From assembly GCA_965250225.1 (NCBI GenBank), contig CBDFNQ010000038.1, forward strand, positions 186,001 through 250,000: a DNA stretch of 64,000 nucleotides. Reading direction: 5' to 3'. The notes below the pieces were generated by a model. It saw only the letters and a program-made list of their open reading frames with translations, searched no databases and was not told where the DNA came from. The DNA comes from CBDEUK01 sp965250225. GTDB lineage: Bacteria; Pseudomonadota; Gammaproteobacteria; Eutrophobiales; Eutrophobiaceae. Positions 52,452-63,247 of this stretch are shown here, piece by piece (within the stretch, counting starts at the first letter, position 1; each line of letters opens with the position of its first letter). Both the position numbers and the translations under genes were made by a program.

Positions 52452-52987
52452 TGACTAAAATACTCCGGTATAAAAATAACAATACATGTATTTAACAAAA
52501 TAAAATATAGAACTGCTATGGCTATACCACCAACAAACAAAATTGAAAATGCATGACGGAAGATATGTGCGTACACAATAATATTCCAGATCAATAAAAT
52601 GTAAATTATTCCAGACGCAATAAGAAAGATTGGAGAATTTTCATCAAAATTCGTAAGAATAAAAATAATTGGGATTGCTATTAATCCAATAACTGAACTG
52701 CTGCCGGCCATTGCCGTAACAGTTTGCGTCCAGCGATTAGAAAAACGACATAGTGCAAGACAGGCATAAATAAAACCTGTTAATAGGGCAAGATCAAGTA
52801 TCGCAACAGGTAAAACTATTGTAAATGACTGGTGTAATGATGTGTGAACAATATCCGTTAGTATGAAAAATACAAACGCCAGATAAAGATGGTTTTTTGA
52901 TTCGGGAATATCCTGAGGTTTCTTCTTCAGACAAGCAATTGCAAAAAATAACTTATATAAAGATGCAGTATTTAAAGGTGGCGTCAT
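52448..52987 (-). CDS. Integral membrane protein of unknown function
   Basis: 179 residues with about five hydrophobic helices (around 30-50, 57-78, 91-110, 122-142, 150-172). It opens with ASLYKLFFAIACLKKKPQD, a short cytoplasmic head. No catalytic motif is visible; the layout is like small YIP1-type membrane proteins. First gene of the operon with mpl, sharing 4 bases with it, which suggests an envelope-related job. Confidence 0.65.
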   Translation of the reverse strand: MTPPLNTASLYKLFFAIACLKKKPQDIPESKNHLYLAFVFFILTDIVHTSLHQSFTIVLPVAILDLALLTGFIYACLALCRFSNRWTQTVTAMAGSSSVIGLIAIPIIFILTNFDENSPIFLIASGIIYILLIWNIIVYAHIFRHAFSILFVGGIAIAVLYFILLNTCIVIFIPEYFSQ

Positions 52988-53079
52988 TTTTTATTCGTTC
53001 ATAGATTTTAAGATAATCGACCAGTTATATAAAGTATATCAATCGATAGTTACATACACCATCTCAACATGCATGACTG

Positions 53080-54234
53080 TTATGTCAGTCTATGTTGATA
53101 ATCCTCATAGGTGTGTGATTTTATCAAGCCACTGCCTTTTTCTTGATCATAAAGGTATACAGATGGCATATTAATACCGTTAAACATATTCGCTTTGACA
53201 AACATATAGGCACCAACAGATTCAATCACAACACGGCTACCGATCTCTAATGGTGTTGAAAAATAATAGTCCCCAAAAATGTCACCACTCAAACAACTAC
53301 AGCCTGCTAACCGATATTGATATTGCTCATCATTTTGCGTATTCAAAATTTTTGGCTTTCGTTGGTATTCAAAAATTTCAGGAAGGTGATTTACGGTTGT
53401 ATCCAATACTGCAATATCTTTCCCATCACTATCAAATAAGTCAATCACTGTTGAAACCATCGAACCTGCATCATTCACTATGGCTTTTCCTGGTTCAAAA
53501 TATATTTCCAGATCAAAGTTAGAGTTTAAATAATCAACCGTTTTGATTAATTCAGTTAACTCATTTTCATCTTCAAACAGGTAACCACCACCAAGATTGA
53601 TTGAATTAAATTGATCGAAGTGCCCATCCAGAGTATTCGTTATCTGTCTGACCGTTTCATAAAGTTCTTCGAAATTCCTGGACCCACAATTATTATGGAT
53701 ATGTAAACCTTTAACTGATTCAAGTAATTTCGTATTTTGATCCAGTTTATTTTTTAGACTGCTAATGGAGACACCCAGTTTTGAAAATTGACGACAAGGA
53801 TCATAACGCTCATCAAGATGGAATCTTGTATGTGGATTTATCCTTAGTTCGAACGAATTTCTTTCACCAAGCAGCGGACTCATTCTTTCAAATTGCTGCC
53901 ATGAATTGAAGCTCATATACTGAACACAGGGATCAATTACGCTTAACTCTTTTTTATTTAGTGAAGGGCTGGTGTAATAAATAATTCTATCAGCACCCAA
54001 CAATTCTCTCGCGTATCTTGACTCAAAACAGGAACTTGCGGAAAACCCTTGTGTATAAGGCAGTATAAATTCCAGTAATTGACTGAAACTCGCAGATTTA
54101 ATCGAATACAATAAATTAAAACTGGATTTTTTTTGTGCTGCATTCAGTAAAGATAATCTTTCATGAATAACAGAGGTATCATAAACAAGCGCCGGCGTAG
54201 AATATTCCTGATTATATATATCTGAACTCTTCAT
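53080..54234 (-). CDS. nspC: Carboxynorspermidine/carboxyspermidine decarboxylase
   Basis: 384 residues, PLP enzyme of the alanine-racemase fold. PALVYDTSVIHERL opens the barrel, LLYSIKSAS carries the PLP lysine, then FSASSCFESRYARELLG, RINPHTRF, GLHIHNNCG, NLGGGYLFED, YFEPGKA, and CSCLSGDIFGDYYF, the C-terminal active-site block. It forms spermidine (or norspermidine) from the carboxy precursor. The usual dehydrogenase partner gene is not in this window. Flanked by an unrelated operon and a small exported protein. Confidence 0.9.
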   Translation of the reverse strand: MKSSDIYNQEYSTPALVYDTSVIHERLSLLNAAQKKSSFNLLYSIKSASFSQLLEFILPYTQGFSASSCFESRYARELLGADRIIYYTSPSLNKKELSVIDPCVQYMSFNSWQQFERMSPLLGERNSFELRINPHTRFHLDERYDPCRQFSKLGVSISSLKNKLDQNTKLLESVKGLHIHNNCGSRNFEELYETVRQITNTLDGHFDQFNSINLGGGYLFEDENELTELIKTVDYLNSNFDLEIYFEPGKAIVNDAGSMVSTVIDLFDSDGKDIAVLDTTVNHLPEIFEYQRKPKILNTQNDEQYQYRLAGCSCLSGDIFGDYYFSTPLEIGSRVVIESVGAYMFVKANMFNGINMPSVYLYDQEKGSGLIKSHTYEDYQHRLT

Positions 54235-54381
54235 CGATGAAACTATCTATATAATATTGATATGAGATACAACACACACAAGTGACAATTTATAAATAAC
54301 TCTATAGAATAGAATGCTGTCAACACTGCCAACATAAAACCCTGGACATTTCATATTTCTATTACAATCGGAAAGATTACC

Positions 54382-54831
54382 ATGTTTAACAAATGCAATA
54401 CATCAACAATTCTACTATTGCTTTTCTTCGCCTTTACCGCTAATGCAATGGAAGAAACAAAAAATTATGTTGCACCAAATGAATTAAGCAAAGAAGAATG
54501 GAATGAAATAAACGGAGAGATCCGCATTTATAATAGTTGTTTAAAACAAGAGATGTTTAAATGGGTTGAAGGCGGCACTGATCCTCGGGTCGTTTCCAAT
54601 CAAGTTCTAGAAGTCTGTAGTTTTCATTTGATTGAACTACAAAATCATATGAATGACAAAAATCTTGATCCGGGCTTCAATTCAAAATTTATCTATGCAA
54701 ACAAAAATAAGGCCGCGAGAAAAATGCTCGGCGCGATCATGATGTTAATGGCTCAGCAAGAACAAATAAGAGAGGCTAACTCTAAAACGACTGCCGAACA
54801 GAAGGAATCCTCTACTCCAACTCAGGAATAG
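54382..54831 (+). CDS. Small exported helical protein of unknown function
   Basis: 149 residues. Signal peptide about 1-22 (ending ANAMEE). The mature protein is helical and carries two cysteines (YNSCLKQEM, LEVCSFHL) that may pair. It ends with a Gln/Lys/Thr-rich tail. Family not recognised. Its last ~20 bases overlap the convergent rppH gene on the other strand. Confidence 0.6.
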   Translation: MFNKCNTSTILLLLFFAFTANAMEETKNYVAPNELSKEEWNEINGEIRIYNSCLKQEMFKWVEGGTDPRVVSNQVLEVCSFHLIELQNHMNDKNLDPGFNSKFIYANKNKAARKMLGAIMMLMAQQEQIREANSKTTAEQKESSTPTQE

Positions 54832-55306
54832 TATTTCCATTCTGTAGCGACCTGAGCTGCTTAAGTGCTTTCTGATACACCCCTTTTTTAAAGGCCACCA
54901 CGTTATCCACTGGATACCCAATAATCGACCCAGCGCCATTCATCAAATTCTGGTCTTTCAGACTTGTCTAATCGAACTGATTGTCTTCAGCGTTCAAACG
55001 TAACAAATACCAGACTTGTTTTTGGCCAATACAAACCGGTTTTTTATGATAGCGAATAAAACGTTTGGGCAATTTGTAACGTAACCAACCTTTCGTACAA
55101 CCTATAATTTCGACATCATTTGATTCAAGTCCGACTTCTTCCTTCAATTCTCTGTACATTGCAGATTCAACAGACTCACGTTCATGAATACCACCCTGAG
55201 GAAACTGCCATGCATCCATACCAATTCGCCGCGCCCAGAATAATTTACCAAGATCATTGGTAATTACAATACCCACATTTGCACGAAAACCATCTTTGTC
55301 TATCAT
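54812..55306 (-). CDS. rppH: RNA pyrophosphohydrolase RppH, two frame breaks
   Basis: Removes pyrophosphate from the 5' end of mRNAs to trigger decay. The first 112 codons are normal: GFRANVGIVITN, MDAWQFPQGGIHE, then the Nudix box with YRELKEEVGL. After DNQF a stop appears. A one-base change (TT to TTT near 54975) restores RLDKSERPEFDEWRWVDYW, and a second (GGG to GG near 54918) restores YPVDNVVAFKKGVYQKALK to a stop at 54812. Both breaks are in short homopolymers and are likely sequence errors. Typical partner of the HAD phosphatase next door. Confidence 0.88.
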
Positions 55307-55439
55307 CTTTATTTAGATTTTTTTTGTATTTGAGATAATTTTTCATACATATTATACGGATTGGCAAATTGATTCATATCGAGTTTTAATAACATCAGTT
55401 AAACTTGCCCACTTTTCTGATACAGAACAAGAATGACCG

Positions 55440-56094
55440 ATGAAACTAGCTTTATTTGATCTCGATAATACCCCTGATTGCCAACGACAGTGATTACCTG
55501 TGGGGTCAATTTCTCTGTGAAAATGGCTACGTTGATGACAGACATTACACCGAGGGACACGAACAATTCTATCAGGATTACTTGAACGGAGAGCTGGATA
55601 TTGATGCATTTCTAACTTTTCAACTCGCCCCCTTAACCAACCAATCACTCAAGACCTTGCTCGAATGGCGCAGTCGTTACCTGGATGAAAAGATCAAACC
55701 TGAATTATTACCTGCTGCAAAAACACTGATCGAGCGACATCGCCAGCAAGGTCATACACTCCTAATAATCACGGCAACGAATCGTTTTCTAACCCAGCCG
55801 ATCGCTGATCTACTGGAGGTAGAACATCTCATCGCCTGTGAGCCAGAAATGAAAGACGATCTGTACACGGGACGTTACGTCGCGTTTCCATCCTATCAGA
55901 AAGGGAAAGTCACTCGTCTTCAGCAATGGCTTGATGAACAAAATGAACAACTTGAAGAAAGCTGGTTTTACAGCGACTCACATAACGACATTCCTTTATT
56001 GAATTTCGTTGATCACGCCATAGCCGTTGATCCCGATGAACCCTTACGCAAAAAGGCTGATGTTCAAGGTTGGCCGATCATTAGCCTTCGTTAA
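55440..56094 (+). CDS. HAD-IB family phosphatase, one frame break
   Basis: Starts at ATG 55440 with MKLALFDLDNT; the nucleophile Asp is in DLDNT. One extra C in the CCCC at 55471-55474 shifts the frame. Removing it joins LIANDSDYLWGQFLCENGYV and the rest, about 217 residues. Further HAD motifs: LLIITATN (Thr/Ser), and YSDSHNDIPLL with the metal Asp. Resembles the SerB-like HAD-IB hydrolases that often neighbour rppH in gammaproteobacteria; the substrate is unknown. It is divergent from rppH, about 130 bases away. Confidence 0.85.
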
Positions 56095-56202
56095 CGATGT
56101 TTTTTCTAGATATGATTTCGCCTTCGGGAATAGGTAGCTCCTAGACACTTCCTTATGTCTACGTAAATCGATACCCTGGTTCTTAAAACACTACATGCCA
56201 TT

Positions 56203-56230
56203 AGCTATTGGCTATTGGCTATTGGCTATT
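56203..56230. repeat. Four-copy heptamer tandem repeat
   Basis: AGCTATT followed by three exact GGCTATT units, directly against the mdh stop codon. Short, AT-rich, no other signal. Confidence 0.7.
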
Positions 56231-56232
56231 TT

Positions 56233-57207
56233 TTAAGGAAGCATATGGGCTATCGCGTCCCTTTCCTCTTCCAGTTCTTTCTGCGTCGCGTCCATCTTCG
56301 ACTGGCTGAATTCATCAATTTTCAATCCCTGAACAATTTTATATTCACCATCGGAACAGGTGACTGGAAACGAATACATTAAACCTTCTGGAATACCGTA
56401 ACTGCCATCACTTGGCACACCCATGCTAACCCAGCCATCGGTTCCCAGAGCCCAGTCGCGCATGTGTTCTAAAGCAGCGTTCGCTGCGGAAGCGGCGCTG
56501 GAGGCACCACGGGCATCGATGATCTCAGCACCACGCTTGGCAACCCGAGGAATGTATTCATCGCGATACCATGTTTGATCAACTTGATCAGCCGCCGCCT
56601 TGCCATTGATTGTCGCCTGGCTGATATCGGGATACTGCGTTGGAGAATGATTACCCCAAATGCATAGATGCTCAATCTCATCAACCTTACAACTGGTTTT
56701 GTTTACCAATTGTGCCAAAGCACGATTGTGATCAAGGCGTGTCATCGCAGTGAAATTAGCAGAATTTAAGTCCGGTGCATTCTTCATGGCGATATAGGCA
56801 TTAGTATTGGCTGGATTACCAACAGCAATAACGCGTACGTCTTTTGAGGCATGATCATTCAGTGCCTTGCCCTGAACATTGAAAATAGCTGCATTGCCTT
56901 CGAGTAAATCAGCACGTTCCATACCTGGACCACGCGGCTTGGCACCGACTAACAAGGCATAATCTACGTCTTTAAAAACAACACTCGGATCATCACCAGT
57001 CACGAAACCCTGACAAGTAGGGAAAGCACAATCATCAATTTCCATGACCACACCTTCAAGCGCCTTCAGGGCAGGTGCAATTTCCAGTAAATGTAAAATA
57101 ACCGGCTGATCTTTACCCAACATCTCGCCTGCTGCGATTCGAAATAATAAGGCATAACCGATTTGACCGGCGGCACCTGTTACTGCAACACGAACTGCTT
57201 GCTTCAT
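56233..57207 (-). CDS. mdh: Malate dehydrogenase
   Basis: 324 residues, intact. NAD-dependent oxidation of malate to oxaloacetate in the TCA cycle. VTGAAGQIGYALL is the nucleotide-binding start, VGAKPRGPGMERADLL the mobile substrate loop with arginines, VGNPANTNAYIA, MTRLDHNRALAQL and IWGNHSPTQYPD the catalytic His/Asp region. It is of the cytoplasmic-type, lactate-dehydrogenase-like group. It is the only complete frame in the TCA block. It follows gltA on the same strand after a hairpin-rich gap. Confidence 0.97.
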   Translation of the reverse strand: MKQAVRVAVTGAAGQIGYALLFRIAAGEMLGKDQPVILHLLEIAPALKALEGVVMEIDDCAFPTCQGFVTGDDPSVVFKDVDYALLVGAKPRGPGMERADLLEGNAAIFNVQGKALNDHASKDVRVIAVGNPANTNAYIAMKNAPDLNSANFTAMTRLDHNRALAQLVNKTSCKVDEIEHLCIWGNHSPTQYPDISQATINGKAAADQVDQTWYRDEYIPRVAKRGAEIIDARGASSAASAANAALEHMRDWALGTDGWVSMGVPSDGSYGIPEGLMYSFPVTCSDGEYKIVQGLKIDEFSQSKMDATQKELEEERDAIAHMLP

Positions 57208-57280
57208 ATCATTAACTCCCTTATCTACACTCTAGCGTTGTTATAATTGATGAAACCTCTTATGTTAGACAGGGTTTCTT

Positions 57281-57401
57281 GTGGCACAAGGATGTGCCAC
57301 CATTTTCAATAACGACAAGTTATTGAAAATGTAAGAAAACTAAAATCACGTTTTTAGTTTTCGACCTCTGACAAGCCATGATTGGACTTGTTCAGAGGCT
57401 T
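57281..57401. promoter_or_regulatory. Three hairpins between gltA and mdh
   Basis: Hairpin 1: GTGGCACA-AGGA-TGTGCCAC (57281-57300), perfect 8 bp. Hairpin 2: CATTTTCAATAAC-GACAA-GTTATTGAAAATG (57301-57331), perfect 13 bp, directly adjacent. Hairpin 3: CCTCTGACAAG with CTTGTTCAGAGG (about 57364-57399), one bulge. None ends in a clear T-run on the minus strand. They could end gltA transcription, process a gltA-mdh transcript, or form a 3'UTR-derived RNA. Confidence 0.5.
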
Positions 57402-57427
57402 CTAAATGAAAAATCGACCAGCTTAAC

Positions 57428-58723
57428 TTAACGCTTGTCAATTGGTACATATTCACGTTGTTCAGTACCAATATACAATTGACGTGGACGTCCAATTTTA
57501 AAATCCGGATCCTCCATCATTTCCGACCACTGCGATATCCAGCCTGCTGAACGAGCCAGGGCAAAAATAACCGTGTACATACTGGTCGGGATGTTCAATG
57601 CCTTCAAAATAATACCGGAATAAAAATCAACATTTGGATACAACTTGCGTTCGATAAAATATTCATCTTCCAGAGCAATCTTTTCAAGCTCCATAGCGAT
57701 CTCAAACATCGGTTGATCAATCCCATCCATTTCATCCAGCAGCTCATGGCAGGCCTTGCGGATTATGGTCGCTCTAGGATCAAAGTTTTTATAAACCCGA
57801 TGGCCAAAACCCATCAGGCGAAACGGGTCTTCCTTGTCTTTTGCCCTGGCAACAAACTTAGAGATGTTTTTTCGCATCACCGATCTCATCCAGCATATTG
57901 ATCACGGCTTCATTAGCACCACCATGAGCACGACCCCAGAGGGTTACAATGCCGGCCGAGATACAGGCAAACGGATTGGCTTCCGCACTGCCGGATAAGC
58001 GTACCGTTGATGTTGATGCATTTTGTTCATGATCTGCGTGCAGGATTAACAACAGATCCAGTGCTTTGGCGGCGACCGGGCTGGGCTCGTAGTCACGACA
58101 GGGAATGGAGAACATCATATTCAGAAAGTTTTCCACATAACCCAGATCACTTCTGGAATAGACAAACGGATGTCCTACGGAATGTTTATAGCAATGCGCC
58201 GCCAAAATGGGCATCTTGGCAATAACTCGTTTGGCAGTTAAATCACGATCTACCGGATCATTTAAAATCCATTGCTTCATGGTAGTAAGAAGACAAGGCT
58301 CCAGTCACACCTATTAGAATCGACATCGGATGGGCATCGTGTAAATAACCGGAATAAAAACGTTCTAGATGTTCATGCACTAGATTGCGACGATTTAATT
58401 CGCCACGGAACTGTTTTAAACTGGTCGGCAGTCGGTAATTCACCGTACAACAGGAGAAAACATAATTCGGAATAAGTGCTGTGTTCGGCCAATTGATCAA
58501 TAGGATAGCCTCGGTGTAATAACACACCTTCTTCACCGTCCAGATAAGTAATCGAACTACGGCAAGCCGCTGTGGTCACAAATCCAGGATCAAAAGTAAA
58601 CATCCCGAGGCCTTTGTAAAGGGATTTGGTATCAATAACGGGCGCACCATAGGTACCGGTTAGTACTGGACACTCAATTTCTTTACCAGAGTCCTTATCT
58701 TTTATTATTACTATCTTTGACAT
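57428..58723 (-). CDS. gltA: Citrate synthase, three frame breaks
   Basis: TCA entry enzyme. Start ATG 58723 (MSKIVIIKDKDSGKEIECPV). Homology continues through three frames: LLHRGYPIDQLAEHSTYSEL; GELNRRNLVHEHLERFYSGY; SARYLSG-like HADHEQNASTSTVRLSGS with catalytic His; RLMGFGHRVYKNFDPRA with the second His; and GRPRQLYIGTEQREYVP at the end. Each break is cured by removing one base from a homopolymer: TTTT 58414-58417, AAAA 58264-58267 and TTTTTT 57867-57872 on the plus strand. The corrected length is about 430 residues, as in the type II family. Likely sequence errors. Confidence 0.92.
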
Positions 58724-59052
58724 CAAACAAATCTCCGAACAATCTTTAAGAATTAGATGGATTAACCTTGAATCAGGCTGGGTAAATACAAACAAATAAG
58801 CATACAGGGGAGTCAGATAGCCAAGCAAGGAATAATCTTCTATAGTTTTGAATACAGGAGCCATTGTGTTGTGAATAACCCTATAAAATTTCCATGTTTA
58901 TCACACAAACTGTATATTTAACTTAAATATATCTAATAAAATACCTAACTAGAAAAAATTGAGTAACACTGAAGCATATTTCAATATTTCCTCTTTCGCC
59001 GGCCATACCGCCGACCTCATGAGCTTGAGCTCGTGTTTCTCAACCAACTAGC

Positions 59053-61902
59053 ATGAAAAAACACACTGAATCTTCTTATCTCTATGTGGGCAATAGTGAG
59101 CTCATCGAAGAGCTCTATGAGCAGTTCCTTGTGCAACCGGCGTCTGTATCGGCAGAGTGGCAACAATACTTTGAAAGTTTTCGGGATGATTCGACCGTTG
59201 CCAGCCAATCCAGATCCCGAAAAACTTACCCGCTGTCATCAATAGACACAGCAACAGAATCAACTCAGGCACAATATGAATCTGATACGTCTGGGCTAAA
59301 TGCACAGATAAAAAAACAGGTTTCTGTGTTACAACTGATCAACGCCCATCGTTTCAGAGGCCACCGAGAAGCGGATCTCGAACCACTGAAACAATATGAA
59401 AGGCCTTTCGTTGATGAACTCGATTATGCATACCATGGCCTTAGCGATGCCGATCTGGATACCAAATTTTATACTGGCTCATTGGTTGGACCGGAACAAT
59501 CCACACTCAGTGAAATATTGACCCATGTCAAACAAACCTATTGCGGTAGCGTTGGTGCAGAATATATGCATATTAATGCGACCACAGAAAAACGCTGGAT
59601 ACAACAACGTCTTGAAAGTTGCCATTCAAAACCGAATTTTGACAAAGCGACGAAGACCAATATCCTGGAACGATTGATTGCTGCCAACGTGTTGGAAGAA
59701 TATTTAGACACACGATATGTTGGACAAAAACGTTTTTCCCTGGAAGGTGGGGAAAGTTTAATACCCCTACTCGATCATTTGATTGAAAATGCAGGTGCAG
59801 AAGATGTACAGGAAATCGTTGTCGGTATGGCACATCGCGGACGATTGAACATACTGATCAACATTCTGGGCAAGCAACCTGCTGACTTATTTGATGAATT
59901 TGAAGGCACCAATAAAACAGAAAGTAGTTCCGGTGATGTCAAATATCATCTCGGATACTCTTCCAATATTGCCACAGAAACCGGGCCGGTCCATTTGACC
60001 CTGGCATTTAACCCATCGCATCTGGAGATAATCGATCCTGTGGTGGAAGGTTCAGTCCGCGCCCGCCAGGAACGACGAGACGATAAACGTCATGACCAAG
60101 TCTTACCCGTCCTCCTACACGGCGATGCGGCCTTTGCAGGACAAGGTGTCGTTATGGAGACCTTTAACCTGTCACAAACCCGTGGTTATAAAACTGGTGG
60201 CACAATACACATCATTATTAATAACCAGATTGGTTTCACCACCAGCGATCCACTCGATTCACGATCCACCCTCTATTGCACCGATGTCGCAAAGATGGTT
60301 CAGGCACCGATCTTCCATGTCAATAGCGATGACCCGGAGGCAGTGGTTTTTGTCACTGCATTGGCACTGGATTATCGAATGGAATTTAATAAAGATGTCG
60401 TGATAGACATGATCTGTTACCGAAAACATGGACACAGTGAGGCAGACGAACCTGCTGCAACACAACCTGTCATGTACCAAAAAATTCGTCGACACCCTGG
60501 TGTTCGAGATAAATACACCACTCAGCTCATTTCTGAAAATGTACTAACCCGTGTCAATGTCAAACAAATGGAGCAAGATTACATTACCTCTCTGGAAAGT
60601 AACAAAGCCGTATCGGCACCCAAGGTAGATGTAGTTAATGCGGAATTTTCCATTAATTTCAGCGAATACCACCATGCCTCATGGGATGCAGCAACGAAAA
60701 CCCACATAGACAGTGACACGCTTGAACATATTGTCAAAACTATTACCACAGTACCAGATGACTTTGAAATTCATCCAACAGTAACACGGATACTCAATGG
60801 CCGAAAAAAAATGGCTGCAGGCGAGATACCATTCGACTGGGTTTTGCTGAACATATGGCCTATGGCAGCTTGTTGCAAAAAGGTTACGGCGTCCGCCTCT
60901 CGGTCAGGACAGCGGTAGAGGGACTTTTTTTCATCGTCATGCCGTTATACATAATCAAAAAAATGGCGAGACCTTTGTACCCTTACAACACATAAAAGAT
61001 GCCCAGGCCGATTTTCTCGTCATTGATTCGACCCTGTCGGAAGAGGCGGTTCTGGCCTTTGAATATGGTTACAGTTCTTCGTCACCGGAAAACCTGGTGA
61101 TCTGGGAGGCACAGTTCGGTGATTTTGCCAACGGTGCACAAGTTGTGTTCGATCAATTCATCAGCTCTTGCGAAGCCAAATGGGGACGCTATTGTGGACT
61201 GACCGTTTTCCTGCCACATGGCTATGATGGCCAGGGGCCGGAACACTCTTCTGCGAGACTGAACGCTATCTGCAAACTCTGCGCACAGGAGAATATGCAA
61301 GTCTGTGTACCAAGCACCGCTGGACAAATGTTTCATCTACTCAGGCGGCAAATGTTGCGGCCGTATCGCAAACCACTGATTGTCCTCAGTCCGAAAAGTT
61401 TATTACGCAATAAACTCTCAAGCTCACCTATATCAACACTGACTGATGGTGAGTTCCAGGTCGTCATCGATGAGGTAGATGATCTCAATCCAGAAAAAGT
61501 AAGCCGTTTGTTATCTGCACCGGAAAGGTTTATTACGACCTGATACAAGCACGACACGAAAATGATCGTGATAGTATTGCTATAGCCCGTATCGAGCAAT
61601 TATTCCCTTTTCCTAAAAAAGCCGTACAAGCGGTCATTAATCGCTATCCCAATTTAAAAGAAATTGTCTGGGTCCAGAAGAACCGAAAACCAGGTAGCTG
61701 GTATTATATGCAATCACGTGGAACCATGATTGGCTGTCTCGGCGATCAACACCAATTTGGCTATGCAGGAAGATTTTATTCTGCATCACCTGCAACAGGC
61801 AACATGTCCATTCATCTTGAACAGGAACGTCAACTGATTGCCGATGCTTTACAACTGGATAAACTGGAAATCACACATAAAAAAAGTTTTTTTCTTGCAT
61901 GA
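59053..61902 (+). CDS. sucA: 2-oxoglutarate dehydrogenase E1 component, three frame breaks
   Basis: Thiamine-diphosphate enzyme that decarboxylates 2-oxoglutarate. MKKHTESSYLYVGNSELIEE starts the protein. RFSLEGGESLIPLLDHLI, VGMAHRGRLNIL, FNPSHLEIIDPVVEGSVRA, HGDAAFAGQGVVMETFNLS and RKHGHSEADEPAATQPVMY follow in one frame to 60838. Then GGG at 60839-60841, GG at 60902-60903 and TT at 61510-61511 each lack one base. Correcting them joins HMAYGSLLQKGY, LPHGYDGQGPEHSSARL and YYDLIQARHENDRD to the stop at 61900-61902, about 950 residues. Followed by sucB and lpd. Confidence 0.93.
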
Positions 61903-61940
61903 TCCGATCATGAAAATACTATTCGCTGGAGAAATAAAAC

Positions 61941-63238
61941 GTGTTAATTGAAATAAAAGTCCCCATGTTGGCTGAATCCGTGCTGAAGCGACACTGATTA
62001 CCTGGCAAAAAAAACCGGGTGAAACGATAAAACGTGGTGAGAGTTTAATTGACATTGAGACAGACAAGGTAACGTTGGAAATCGCAGCGCCAAATGATGG
62101 TGTGCTCAAAGAAATCATTAAAGAAAACGGTGCTGATGTTAAAAGTGGTGAACTCATCGCCCGTGTCGAAACTACAGGCAGTGTCGCTGCAGTCCCACCA
62201 GCTGAAAAACAAAGTGAAAATGACGCCTCTACCCACGAGCAACAAACCCTGCCGGTATTGGAAGCGTCACAGATAATCGATACAGCCCCAATAAACAAAG
62301 AAAGCAATGTTCACAACTCAGTCCTTCTGCACGTAATTTGATCAAAAACCACGAACTGGATACAAATGACATTGAACATGCCTCCGATCGCATCACTAAA
62401 GGAGACGTCTTAAGCCACATAAAACAAAAGTCTGATACCCCATCAGAACCGAACACATTGGCCTTTCAGCCGGCCAACCGCCTGAATCTGATCAACCAGA
62501 CCCAGGCGAAGTCAATTCAAAAATCGAGACACTAAAAAATCAAATCGAAGAGCGTGTACCTATGACACGTCTGCGCAAACGCATTGCCGAGCGCCTGTTA
62601 AACGCTCAACAGGAAAATGCAATCCTCACAACCTTTAACGAAGTAAACATGCAGCCAGTAATAGATCTTCGTAAACGCTACCAGGACGAGTTTGAAAAAG
62701 CGCATGGTGTGCAGCTTGGTTTCATGTCTTTCTTTTGCAAGGCGGCGGTAGAATCATTGAAAAAATTCCCAATCGTCAATGCCTCCGTGGATGGAAAAGA
62801 TATTATTTATCACGAATTTTATGATCTGGGGATCGCTGTCAGCTCTCCTAAAGGTTTATTTGTGCCAATCATTAAACAGGCAGATTCGCTATCACTTGCT
62901 GAGATAGAAACTTCGATTCGTGCTTTGCTGAAAAAGCCCGCACTGGAACATTGAGTATTGATGAATTAACCGGTGGCACCTTCACCATAACGAATGGTGG
63001 CGTTTTTGGTTCCTTACTTTCTACCCCTATATTGAATCCACCGCAAAGTGCCATATTGGGTATGCATAAAATTCAGGATCGGCCGATAGCTGAAAATAAC
63101 CAGGTCGTCATCCGTCCGATGATGTATCTGGCCTTATCCTACGATCATCGTATTATAGATGGCCGTGAGGCAGTGCAATTTCTGGTTACCCTGAAGGAGC
63201 AACTGGAAGACCCTGCCAGATTGTTATTACAGATTTAA
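61941..63238 (+). CDS. sucB: Dihydrolipoyl succinyltransferase E2, several frame breaks
   Basis: Core of the 2-oxoglutarate dehydrogenase complex. GTG 61941 with GGAG 9 bases upstream. Lipoyl domain: ESLIDIETDKVTLEIAAPNDG with the lipoylated lysine. Peripheral binding domain: SARNLIKNHELDTNDIEHA. Catalytic domain: TRLRKRIAERLLNAQQENAI to LSYDHRIIDGREAVQFL with the His/Asp pair. Breaks at about 61983 (G missing), 62312, about 62475 and 62931-62935 (one A missing). The lipoyl/binding linker seems short. Probably one intact gene in the living cell. Confidence 0.9.
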
Positions 63239-63247
63239 GGAACTTCC

